64,000 nt of DNA from CS1-C013 sp964347265 (GTDB lineage Archaea; Aenigmatarchaeota; Aenigmatarchaeia; Aenigmatarchaeales; Aenigmatarchaeaceae). The stretch lies in contig CAYFXV010000002.1 in assembly GCA_964347265.1 (NCBI GenBank), forward strand, positions 1 through 64,000. The letters are read 5' to 3'. Shown piece by piece: positions 54,994-62,605 of the stretch. The notes below the pieces were generated by a model. It was given only the letters and a program-made list of their open reading frames with translations, was not told the DNA's origin and ran no database searches. Position 1 is the stretch's first letter, and each line of letters opens with the position of its first letter. Made by a program: the position numbers and the translations under genes.

Positions 54994-55829
54994 TTTTCTT
55001 TTTATTAATTCCATTTATTGCAATGTTTTATGAAGGATTGCATAGAAAAATAAATGCTAGATTACAAAACAGAATCGGTCCACCAATAATCCAGCCTTTT
55101 TATGATATTAAAAAACTTTTTCAAAAAAAGAAATTAAAAAGTCAGAATGACCCTTTCTTTAATTATTCTCCATTATTTTATTTCTTATCTACTTATGCTT
55201 TATTTTTATTTATCCCATTTTCTATAATTGCTTTTAATTTCGATTTTGTTGTTTTAGTTTATATCACAATTTTATCTAGTGCGTTTTATGTTTTGTCTGG
55301 TTTATCTTCTGATAATCCTTTTGGAATAGTTGGCTCTATGAGAGAAATGATATTAATGATATGCTATGAAATAGCATTTGTTATAGTTGTTTTTAATTTC
55401 ATGATAGGATCAGACATTTTAACCTTAGCTAATTTCAACTCAACATTTCTTTTATTATCATTCCCAATATCTTCTGCTACTTTAGCTGCTATTTTAGTTG
55501 TGGAACTTCACATAACACCTATGGATACTTCAGAAGCTGCTGCAGAAATAATGAGTGGAAGTGGAACAGAATATAGTGGAAAAGGTCTAGCTTTTTTTGA
55601 ATTGGCAACTTATTTGAAGAGATTATTCTTTGTTTTTCTTATGCCAATGCTTTTGTTTGGCAAAGATATAATTATGATTTTGCCTTTAAGCCTGTTGTTT
55701 TTATTTATTTATTCATTCACTCAAGCAACTACACCACGATATAGGGTTGACCAAGCTTTCAAAGTGTGTTTCTTATTGATGGTGTTGGCATTAATAGAAT
55801 TCATAATAATAATGAGAGGTATTATATGA
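54981..55829 (+). CDS. Membrane subunit NuoH/EchB/MbhM-like
   Basis: A 282-residue integral membrane protein with about eight helices that links the hydrogenase to the pump. Features are YEGLHRKINARLQNRIGPPI (about 18-37, with R-x-Q-x-R-x-GP), GIVGSMREMILMICYEI (about 112-128) and ELHITPMDTSEAAAEIM (about 174-190), which includes the charged quinone/ion-channel loop conserved in NuoH. It overlaps the large-subunit gene by 13 bases. Confidence 0.9.
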   Translation: MYEIIFFLLIPFIAMFYEGLHRKINARLQNRIGPPIIQPFYDIKKLFQKKKLKSQNDPFFNYSPLFYFLSTYALFLFIPFSIIAFNFDFVVLVYITILSSAFYVLSGLSSDNPFGIVGSMREMILMICYEIAFVIVVFNFMIGSDILTLANFNSTFLLLSFPISSATLAAILVVELHITPMDTSEAAAEIMSGSGTEYSGKGLAFFELATYLKRLFFVFLMPMLLFGKDIIMILPLSLLFLFIYSFTQATTPRYRVDQAFKVCFLLMVLALIEFIIIMRGII

Positions 55830-55980
55830 AGATACTTCTATGATTATTAGATATCCTATAACACAGTTTCTATAGATAGTATCTTTTCATTAAAATTATG
55901 AAAAGGTTAATTATTTTTCCTAGGTTTTTCATAAAATTATTAAAGGAAAGCTTAATATAAATAAAGATATAGTGAAATTT

Positions 55981-56853
55981 ATGAGGAGATTAATTATTTT
56001 TTCATTTTTGATTTTTTTACTCATACCTATATTGGTTAAGGCAGACATAGAAACTAATAAAGAAGTTTATAAACCAGGTGAAACAGCACAAATAGAATTT
56101 TTCTATCCTGAAACTTTAAGTAAGGTAGAGATTGATATAATAAGACCAGATGAAGCTTATGAAACATCAAGAACAATGCCCATGGTTAAAATAGCTTCAT
56201 ATCGTTGGGCATATAATCATAGCTTTAAATATTATGCTATGAATGGAACTTATATTTTAAGTGTAAAAGCTTTTAGTGGAGGGACTGTAATTAATGCAAC
56301 CACGTCAGTTATTAAGTTCAATAAAACCCTTTTTATATTGGCATGGAATGTCTATGCTTATTTGAATAAATATCTTTTCTTACCTTCTGATGAATTGAAT
56401 TTAACGGTTTTAGTAACAGACAGGTTTTCTGATGATGTGAAGCTTGATGTTTTTTACAGAATAGAGGACTCATTAAATAATACTATTAGAAGCAGTTACA
56501 TTCATTTAACAAATATTAATGAGGGTTTCACAGATATTTACAGAATACCTCACAATTATAGTTCTGGAAAATCAAAAATCACAATAAAAATAGTTGATTC
56601 CGATAGGAGAACCTCAAATTTAAATTTGAGTTTTTTAGTTACTCACCTACCAGAACCAGAAGAAGAGGAAGATGATAATAGTTATGTAATATGGTATTTT
56701 TCTATTGCTATTGCTATTGTAATAATATTAATAACAATTTTAAGGTATAAAAAAATTAAAAAGAAAGAAAAAGAGGAAAAGAAAGAAAAAGAGGAAAAGA
56801 AAGAAGGTATTTATTACAAGCCAGAAGATGAGTATAGAACAGAATATTATTAA
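55981..56853 (+). CDS. Exported membrane-anchored beta-rich protein within the hydrogenase locus
   Basis: A 290-residue protein with a signal peptide (MRRLIIFSFLIFLLIPILV, cleaved after VKA), two Ig-like beta domains (about 25-120 and 130-220), a membrane helix (about 233-251) and a Lys/Glu-rich cytoplasmic tail. ATG 55981 is preferred over the GTG at 55972. It lies between the NuoH- and NuoI-like genes, where Ech and Mbh operons have no counterpart, and has its own TATA box (about 55953). The role is unknown. Confidence 0.6.
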   Translation: MRRLIIFSFLIFLLIPILVKADIETNKEVYKPGETAQIEFFYPETLSKVEIDIIRPDEAYETSRTMPMVKIASYRWAYNHSFKYYAMNGTYILSVKAFSGGTVINATTSVIKFNKTLFILAWNVYAYLNKYLFLPSDELNLTVLVTDRFSDDVKLDVFYRIEDSLNNTIRSSYIHLTNINEGFTDIYRIPHNYSSGKSKITIKIVDSDRRTSNLNLSFLVTHLPEPEEEEDDNSYVIWYFSIAIAIVIILITILRYKKIKKKEKEEKKEKEEKKEGIYYKPEDEYRTEYY

Positions 56854-56887
56854 ATTGTAGTATAGCTAACATAAACAGGAGAATTTT

Positions 56888-57238
56888 ATGAAAAGAGGAA
56901 TCATAGTAAGAGAGGCTTTAAAGAATTTTTTCATAAGACCATTTACAAGAAGATATCCTAAAGTAAAAGTTATACCATTTCCTAGATTTTCAGGAAGAAT
57001 TCATTTTTATTCTAAAAGATGTATAGGTTGCAAACTTTGTGAAAAATATTGTCCTGTTGGAGCTGTTAAGTTTCGTAAAAAAGGAAAAATAGATTTTGAC
57101 CAAGGTTTATGTGTATTTTGTAAAATGTGTGAGGATGTCTGTCCCACTAATCCCAAATCAATAAAATTAAGTAATGATTTTGAATATGCTGATAAAAACA
57201 AAGAAAAAGTAAGAAAAAATGTTGTGGTAAATGAATAA
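56888..57238 (+). CDS. Ferredoxin-type 2[4Fe-4S] subunit (NuoI/EchF-like)
   Basis: A 116-residue iron-sulfur subunit with two [4Fe-4S] motifs, CIGCKLCEKYCPVGA (about 47-61) and CVFCKMCEDVCPT (about 77-89), and an N-terminal amphipathic segment. It carries electrons between ferredoxin and the small subunit. It is separated from the NuoH gene by the anchored protein gene, and its stop overlaps the transporter gene by eight bases. Confidence 0.88.
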   Translation: MKRGIIVREALKNFFIRPFTRRYPKVKVIPFPRFSGRIHFYSKRCIGCKLCEKYCPVGAVKFRKKGKIDFDQGLCVFCKMCEDVCPTNPKSIKLSNDFEYADKNKEKVRKNVVVNE

Positions 57239-58100
57239 AGAAAATATTGGAACTTTATTTGCTATAATAACTGCTTTGATCAGTGGTCTTGCTTTTGTTG
57301 CTAACAAGTTCTTTCTTGTTTCATTGGACCCAACATTATTCACTTCATTAAGAACTTTTTTCGTTGGCATTGGTTTCTTTTTAATTTCATTTTTTAAAAA
57401 CAAATTAAGCTTCAAGAATTTTAATAAAGTTTCTTGGAAAATTCTTTTATCAATAGGTTTTGTTGCTGGTTTCGCTTTCTTAACTTTTTTCAATGGATTA
57501 AAATTAACAACTGCAGGAAGGGCAGCCTTTCTACATAAACTCTTACCTCTGTTTATCACAGTTTTTGCTTTTACTTTTTTAAAAGAAAAGATAAAAAGAA
57601 TACAAGTTTATGCAATGATAGTAATGATTAGTGGAACATATTTCATATCCTTTAGTGCAATAACTTTTGACATTGCTGTTGGAGATTTTTTAGTTATTAT
57701 TGCAACAATTCTTTTTGCAGTTGAAAACATTATATCAAAATATGCAATGATAAAGAAGGAATCAAATTTTGTTGTTTCTTTTTGCAGAATGTTTTTTGCA
57801 TCAATTATTCTGTTTTCTATTGTTTTGATGATTGGAAGCTTTAATCAGTTGTTGTTGATAACACATGAGCAAGTTCTTTATATTGGAATTTCGGTATCAA
57901 TTCTGTTTTTGTATGTATTTTTCTGGTACTATTCAATATCTTTAATAAAAATATCTAAGGCCTCTACTTTACTTTTACTATCTCCACCCATTTCATTGTT
58001 TTTATCTTATTTGTTTTTAGAAGAAACTATACTTCCGTTACAAATTATAGGATCTATTTTAATTTTGATTGGAGCATTCACTGTTTCAAAAATAAAGTAA
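57231..58100 (+). CDS. EamA/DMT-superfamily transporter
   Basis: A 289-residue membrane protein with ten predicted helices and internal duplication, typical of the drug/metabolite (EamA) family: TAGRAAFLHKLLPLFITVF (about 100-118) and its repeat STLLLLSPPISLFLSYLFLEE (about 245-265). The substrate is unknown. It overlaps the ferredoxin gene by eight bases, so it is co-transcribed with the hydrogenase operon, although a functional link is not shown. Confidence 0.85.
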   Translation: MNKENIGTLFAIITALISGLAFVANKFFLVSLDPTLFTSLRTFFVGIGFFLISFFKNKLSFKNFNKVSWKILLSIGFVAGFAFLTFFNGLKLTTAGRAAFLHKLLPLFITVFAFTFLKEKIKRIQVYAMIVMISGTYFISFSAITFDIAVGDFLVIIATILFAVENIISKYAMIKKESNFVVSFCRMFFASIILFSIVLMIGSFNQLLLITHEQVLYIGISVSILFLYVFFWYYSISLIKISKASTLLLLSPPISLFLSYLFLEETILPLQIIGSILILIGAFTVSKIK

Positions 58101-58488
58101 CTTTTTCAATTATTTCTTCAATTTTATTTTCTAATTCTTCACTTAGCTCTTCTCCAAAATCAATGTTTTTTGGTTGTATTCCTATTATTTTGATTTTAGA
58201 ATCAGGTAGAAATCTTTTCAATAAATCTGCCGGTATGCTATGTGTTGATAATAAAACATCTTTAATTTCATTTAATTCAAAAATCTTTACTTCACCAATC
58301 TTTCCTCCAAATTTTAATGCATCGAGAATTATTATTTCATCATAATCTTTTAGATTTTTTATAAAATTTTCAGGTGTTACCCATGCCTTTATTTTAATTA
58401 TATCTTTGACATCTAATTTATCAAGGATAATATTTCCTATGTTATCATCAGATTTAATTGGATTTCCAATACTCATAACAGCTTTCAT
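58078..58488 (-). CDS. hycI: Hydrogenase maturation endopeptidase (HycI/HyaD, M52)
   Basis: A 136-residue protease of family M52 that trims the C-terminal tail of the large subunit after nickel insertion. SIGNPIKSDDNIGNIIL (6-22) holds the conserved acidic residue of the G-x-x-N-P-x-x-x-D-D motif; IIILDALKFGG (about 55-65) and LLSTHSIPADLL (about 78-89) carry the other metal ligands (Asp and His). I start at the ATG at 58488. It overlaps the DMT gene convergently by 23 bases, and its substrate, the large subunit at 53836, has the expected tail. Confidence 0.85.
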   Translation of the reverse strand: MKAVMSIGNPIKSDDNIGNIILDKLDVKDIIKIKAWVTPENFIKNLKDYDEIIILDALKFGGKIGEVKIFELNEIKDVLLSTHSIPADLLKRFLPDSKIKIIGIQPKNIDFGEELSEELENKIEEIIEKVTLFLKQ

Positions 58489-58524
58489 AAAATTTATTAA
58501 GTTTAATGAACTTAAGTATTTGAT

Positions 58525-59064
58525 ATGTTGAGTAAAGCAAAAAAGAAGAAACATTTAATGATTGCTATTTCTTGCCTTAGACAAGAAGGAGAAAAAAGGC
58601 CTATATTCAGTCCAGACGTACCAACAAAAAAAGAACTTGAACTCATTAAAAAAGGTCTTAAAAACGGGAATATTGATGAAGAATTATTGAAAAAACTGTT
58701 TCCAATGTCATATAATGGTGTTACCAAATATGGATTTTTTGAATATTTTTTCTATGTTCATAATAAACTGATAAATAAATTAGAAAGATACACCCATGAT
58801 AAAAGATTAGTTGAATGGTGCCTTGCTTATCCTGCTAAAATTGTTAGTAAAACTAATTCTAAATGGGTTGTTAAAAGAATTGATGATAAAAAAATAACAA
58901 CAGATTCAGAAGCTTACCCAGGAATAATAATTGAGAATGAATTAAAAATTGGAGATTTGATAATTTTACATAGAAATAAAATTCACATGATTTTAAGTGA
59001 AAAAGAATTTGAAACTGCATTAAAATATTACAACAAATATTTAAGAGAGAAAGAGACTAAATGA
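58525..59064 (+). CDS. HypC-domain protein with long N-terminal extension
   Basis: A 179-residue protein whose last 75 residues (WCLAYPAKIVSKTN ... LKIGDLIILHRNKIHMILSE) match HypC/HupF, the chaperone that carries the Fe(CN)2CO unit to the large subunit. In HypC the key Cys follows the initiator Met; here CLAYP comes after about 100 residues of a separate, charged domain. The shape suggests either a fused maturation factor or a HypC-like domain with a new job. It is divergent from hycI with only 36 bases between them. Confidence 0.65.
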   Translation: MLSKAKKKKHLMIAISCLRQEGEKRPIFSPDVPTKKELELIKKGLKNGNIDEELLKKLFPMSYNGVTKYGFFEYFFYVHNKLINKLERYTHDKRLVEWCLAYPAKIVSKTNSKWVVKRIDDKKITTDSEAYPGIIIENELKIGDLIILHRNKIHMILSEKEFETALKYYNKYLREKETK

Positions 59065-59068
59065 TATT

Positions 59069-59221
59069 ATGTGTTTAGTGCAAAAAGGAAAAGTTCTTGA
59101 AATAAAAGATAAAAATGCTATTGTTCTTGTTAATGGAAGAAAAAGAGAAGTTAGAGTTGAAGATGAAGTAGAAATTGGAGATGAAATTAAAGTTTTTCAG
59201 AGTTTAGGATTTAAAAAATAA
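59069..59221 (+). CDS. hypC: Small HypC-like hydrogenase maturation chaperone
   Basis: A 50-residue protein that begins MCLVQKGKVLEI, with the essential Cys at position 2 as in HypC, and continues with the short beta-barrel pattern (VEDEVEIGDEIKVFQSLGF). Typical HypC is 75-90 residues, so this lacks the C-terminal helix. It follows the longer HypC-domain gene after four bases and its stop is adjacent to the 3' end of the convergent initiator tRNA. Confidence 0.7.
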   Translation: MCLVQKGKVLEIKDKNAIVLVNGRKREVRVEDEVEIGDEIKVFQSLGFKK

Positions 59222-59315
59222 TGGTAGCGGGAGTAAGATTTGAACTTACGACCTTCGGGTTATGAGCCCGACGGGCACTTCCAGCTACAATAGTTCCTGG
59301 CTGCCCTATCCCGCT
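59222..59315 (-). tRNA. Initiator tRNA-Met (CAT) with a 16-nt intron in the D-loop
   Basis: Acceptor AGCGGGA/TCCCGCT, anticodon stem TCGGG/CCCGA with loop CTCATAA, and T-arm GTAAG/CTTAC; the three G-C pairs at the stem and the A-T first pair fit initiator tRNA. CCA is encoded. The D-loop is enlarged: CCAG/CTGG forms a 4-bp central helix with GAA and AAG bulges and an inner CTA/TAG hairpin. Cutting after the second base of each bulge removes ACTATTGTAGCTGGAA (59279-59294) and leaves a normal D-loop AGCCAGGAGT. Confidence 0.88.
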
Positions 59316-59400
59316 ATGTTTAAATTATAAGTTATTAAAAGTTATATAAGATTATTGTTTCTTGAATTAGCTTTATAAATAAAGAATTATAGATAAATAC

Positions 59401-59742
59401 ATGTCAAAAGGCACTGCCTATATTTTGTCTTTAATTGCCGGGATTCTTACAATAATTAATGGAATATTTGTGCTAGTTGTTCCAGGCATTTTATCTTCAA
59501 TACCAGGTACAGACATGTTAGGATGGGTTAGTGGACTATTAACAGCAATGGGTGCATGGGGAATAATTAATGGAATAATTTTGATTTACGGTGGCTACAT
59601 GATTAACAAAGGTAACAAGAACGGTGGTATAATACTTTTGATATTCAGTATAATAGGTTTGATCACAGGTGCAGGTGGATTTTTGATAGGAGCAATTTTA
59701 GGAATAATTGGCGGTATATTAGGAATAAGAGCCAAAAAGTAA
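59401..59742 (+). CDS. Glycine-rich membrane protein (four helices)
   Basis: A 113-residue protein with four predicted helices (about 8-30, 40-63, 75-90, 92-110), rich in Gly and Ile, of a DUF4064-like layout. No enzymatic motif is present. It stands alone between the tRNA and rnhB. Confidence 0.5.
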   Translation: MSKGTAYILSLIAGILTIINGIFVLVVPGILSSIPGTDMLGWVSGLLTAMGAWGIINGIILIYGGYMINKGNKNGGIILLIFSIIGLITGAGGFLIGAILGIIGGILGIRAKK

Positions 59743-59808
59743 GACAAAAATTATATTAAAACATAGAAATTATTTTTATGTGTTTTTCTATGCATAAATA
59801 ATGATATT

Positions 59809-60465
59809 ATGACAGTGATATTAGGTATTGATGAAGCAGGAAGAGGTTCAGTTATAGGTCCTATGTTTTTGGCAGGAGTTTTAATAGATAAAAAACATGA
59901 AAATAAACTTAGAAAAATTGGAGTAAAAGACAGTAAATTATTAACCCCATTACAAAGAAAAAGCTTATATTCTCGAATAAAGAAAATTGCTAAAGATTAT
60001 GTTTCTTTAAAAATTTCCGCAAAAGAGATTGATGAGTTAAGAAAAACTACAAATCTGAACAAAATAGAAGCAGAAAAAATGGCTCAGATCATAAAAACTA
60101 TGAAGGCCGACATAGCTTATGTTGATGCTCCTCAAGCTTCAACAGAGAAATTTAAAAGAATTCTTCTAGCATTAGCTAAAAACAATACAGAAATAGTAGC
60201 TGAAAACTATGCTGACCTGAAATTTCCTGTTTGTTCTGCAGCCTCCATAATAGCTAAATTTGAAAGAGATAGAGAAATTGAAAAAATTAAGAAAATAGTA
60301 GGGTTTGATTTTGGAGTTGGCTACAGTCATGATTCTAGAAGTATTGAATTTGTTAAAAAATGCTTAAAAGAGAAAAAACATTTAGAGTTTATAAGACATT
60401 CCTGGATAACTGTTAATAATATTATATCTGAAAAAGAGCAGAAAACATTAAAAGAATACAAGTAA
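59809..60465 (+). CDS. rnhB: Ribonuclease HII
   Basis: A 218-residue enzyme that removes RNA from RNA-DNA hybrids. Active-site residues are visible: GIDEAGRGSVIGP (6-18; the first Asp and Glu), DIAYVDAPQAS (about 97-107; a further Asp) and SHDSRSIEFV (about 168-177; the last Asp). The size matches archaeal RNase HII. The C-terminal third is Lys-rich, as in archaeal homologs. It is preceded by a short AT-rich promoter region. Confidence 0.93.
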   Translation: MTVILGIDEAGRGSVIGPMFLAGVLIDKKHENKLRKIGVKDSKLLTPLQRKSLYSRIKKIAKDYVSLKISAKEIDELRKTTNLNKIEAEKMAQIIKTMKADIAYVDAPQASTEKFKRILLALAKNNTEIVAENYADLKFPVCSAASIIAKFERDREIEKIKKIVGFDFGVGYSHDSRSIEFVKKCLKEKKHLEFIRHSWITVNNIISEKEQKTLKEYK

Positions 60466-60526
60466 TTCATTCCTAAATCTTTAAGAATTTATATATTAGT
60501 AGATTTAATAGAATAAGGAGGATAAC

Positions 60527-60814
60527 ATGAAAAAAGGAAACAAATCAATGATAGTTTACATAATAATTGGAATAATTGTAGGCTATTTAAGTCAATTAGG
60601 AAGAGATTTATATGGAGAACAAGGAAACTACATTGCAGTAAGTTTAGCATTGATATTTCTAGTAATAACTGCTGAGCTTAATAAAAAAGCATTTAATATA
60701 AAAGAAAAGTTTAAATGGTTTATGTCTAATGGTGGCTGGATTTATTTGTTGGTATGGTTCATAACATGGATAATTTTCTTTAATAAAGAATTATTAGTTT
60801 ATTTGGGTGTTTAA
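60527..60814 (+). CDS. Small membrane protein before aspS
   Basis: A 95-residue protein with about three helices (8-20, 34-48, 65-90) and a positive N-terminus. An AGGAGG site precedes the ATG by a few bases. The stop is directly followed by the aspS start, so the two are co-transcribed. The function is unknown. Confidence 0.55.
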   Translation: MKKGNKSMIVYIIIGIIVGYLSQLGRDLYGEQGNYIAVSLALIFLVITAELNKKAFNIKEKFKWFMSNGGWIYLLVWFITWIIFFNKELLVYLGV

Positions 60815-62152
60815 ATGGAAAATTTAGGAGATTGGCAAAGAACTCATTATTCTAATGAAGTAAGTCCAGAAATGGATAAAAAAGAAGTTATTGTTATGGG
60901 ATGGATAAGAGAATTGAGGAATATAGGAAAGTTAAAATTCATTAAATTAGCAGATAGAGAAGGTTTCATTCAAATAACTGCTAAGAAAGGAGAAGTAGTA
61001 CCCGAACTAATAGAAAAAATTGAAGGTTTTGGAAGAGAGGATGTTATAGCTGTCAAAGGTTTTGTTAAAGAAAATGAAGAGGCTTCTGGAGGAAGAGAAA
61101 TAATACCAATTGAAATAAAGTTAATTAACAAAGCTGAAAAGCCATTACCATTAGAAATAGAAACCAAGAAAACTCCTGCTTTGTTAGATACTAGATTAGA
61201 TCAACGACCCTTAGATTTAAGGAAACCTGAAAATCAAGCTATATTTAAGATTCAATCAAAACTTGTTGAAGGAATGCAAAATTTCTTAATTAAAAAAGGA
61301 TTTTTACAAGTTTTCACCCCATGTCTAATTGGGGGAGCATCTGAAGGAGGTGCTGATGTTTTTGCTGTTCCTTATTTTGATGGAGAATCATTCCTTAGAC
61401 AAGATCCACAATTGCATAGAGAGTTAATTATTATATCAGGATTTGACAAGATATTTGATCTAGGTCCCAATTGGAGAGCAGAAAAATCTCACACAACTTT
61501 TCACTTATGTGAGCATAGAGGATTGGCTCCAGAAATAAGCTTTATAATTAATGAAACAGACACAATGAGACTAGAAGAGCAAGTAATTGTTGAAGGTGTA
61601 GAGTTTGTATTGAAAAAATGTAAATATGAATTAGAGATATTAAACAAAAAAATAACTGTACCAAAAACACCTTTTCCAGAACTAAGATTTCCTGAAATTT
61701 ATAAGATTTTAAGAAAATTAGGTTTTAAGATTAAAGAAGGAGATGATTTAAACAGAGAAGCTGAAAATCTTCTTGCTGAATATGTTAGAGAAGAGTATGA
61801 CAGTGATTTCTTTTTCATAAATAGATTTCCTTTTGCTATAAAACCATTTTATGTTATGAGAGCTGATAAAGGGCCTAAATATGCGAGAAGTGTTGATTTG
61901 GTATACAAAGGATTAGAGATGTCTTCAGGAGGGCAAAGAGAACATAGATATAAAGAATTAATCAAAAACATAAAAGAAAAGAAATTAAATTTAAATAATT
62001 TTAAATGGTTTACTGAATTCTTTAAATATGGTGCTCCCCCAATGGGAGGTTTTTGTTTAGGAATAGAAAGATTTACCATGAAACTCTTAAATCTGAAAAA
62101 TATTAGAGAAGCTGTTTTGTTTGCTAGAGATCCCGAGCGTCTTTTACCATAA
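60815..62152 (+). CDS. aspS: Aspartyl-tRNA synthetase
   Basis: A 445-residue class IIb aminoacyl-tRNA synthetase. An N-terminal OB fold (1-110) precedes the catalytic core. Motif 2 region NWRAEKSHTTFHLCEHRGLA (about 220-239) has the HTT-HL form of archaeal AspRS, motif 3 is GGFCLGIERFTMKLLNL, and the end AVLFARDPERLLP is close to the usual LFPRDPxRLTP. The flipping-loop area reads LRQDPQLHREL where most AspRS have QSPQ. A separate AsnRS exists at 3386. Confidence 0.9.
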   Translation: MENLGDWQRTHYSNEVSPEMDKKEVIVMGWIRELRNIGKLKFIKLADREGFIQITAKKGEVVPELIEKIEGFGREDVIAVKGFVKENEEASGGREIIPIEIKLINKAEKPLPLEIETKKTPALLDTRLDQRPLDLRKPENQAIFKIQSKLVEGMQNFLIKKGFLQVFTPCLIGGASEGGADVFAVPYFDGESFLRQDPQLHRELIIISGFDKIFDLGPNWRAEKSHTTFHLCEHRGLAPEISFIINETDTMRLEEQVIVEGVEFVLKKCKYELEILNKKITVPKTPFPELRFPEIYKILRKLGFKIKEGDDLNREAENLLAEYVREEYDSDFFFINRFPFAIKPFYVMRADKGPKYARSVDLVYKGLEMSSGGQREHRYKELIKNIKEKKLNLNNFKWFTEFFKYGAPPMGGFCLGIERFTMKLLNLKNIREAVLFARDPERLLP

Positions 62153-62162
62153 AGTTGATATA

Positions 62163-62336
62163 ATGTCTTGGATTATAAACAATAGAAAATGCATGCGATG
62201 CGGAGGTTGTGTTTCTGTATGTCCCTTTGGAGCTTTAAAACTTAAAGAGCATATAATTATTGATAAAGAATTATGTAATTTATGTGGTATTTGTGAAAGG
62301 GTTTGTCCTATAAACGCGATTAAGGTGGAAAAATGA
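62163..62336 (+). CDS. 2[4Fe-4S] ferredoxin
   Basis: A 57-residue bacterial-type ferredoxin with two clusters, CMRCGGCVSVCPFGAL (about 9-24) and CNLCGICERVCPINAI (about 38-53). The ATG at 62163 is chosen; the open frame before it overlaps the aspS end. It could donate electrons to the hydrogenase or to the adjacent reductase. The stop overlaps the next start by four bases. Confidence 0.9.
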   Translation: MSWIINNRKCMRCGGCVSVCPFGALKLKEHIIIDKELCNLCGICERVCPINAIKVEK

Positions 62337-62605
62337 CCAGTTTACTAGAATTTTTTTATGACGGTAGAAAAATATTTATGGCTTTAATATTAGGTCTTCT
62401 TTTTTTAATTGTTTTTTTTGTTTTAAAACAAGAAATAATCCCCTATAATGTATTCTTTTCTTTATTTTCAAAATATTTTGAAGAATTACACCCAATCTCA
62501 TTTTTAATTTTTTATTATTTTATAGTGGCTTACATTATTTCAAGTTTAATAATTGTAGTTTATGATTTAATAATAATATTTATAAAAAGGAGACGAAAAA
62601 AATGA
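62333..62605 (+). CDS. Small membrane protein between ferredoxin and reductase
   Basis: A 90-residue protein with two predicted helices (about 14-33 and 54-80) and a basic end (FIKRRRKK). Both ends overlap neighbouring genes by four bases, so it is part of a tight ferredoxin-reductase operon, and may anchor the reductase to the membrane. No family is recognised. Confidence 0.55.
   Translation: MTSLLEFFYDGRKIFMALILGLLFLIVFFVLKQEIIPYNVFFSLFSKYFEELHPISFLIFYYFIVAYIISSLIIVVYDLIIIFIKRRRKK

Noticed and set aside
55834..55885. Hairpin terminator after the NuoH-like gene
   Set aside because: AAGATAC and GTATCTT could pair, but only over seven bases with a long loop and no clear T-run, so it is too weak to list.
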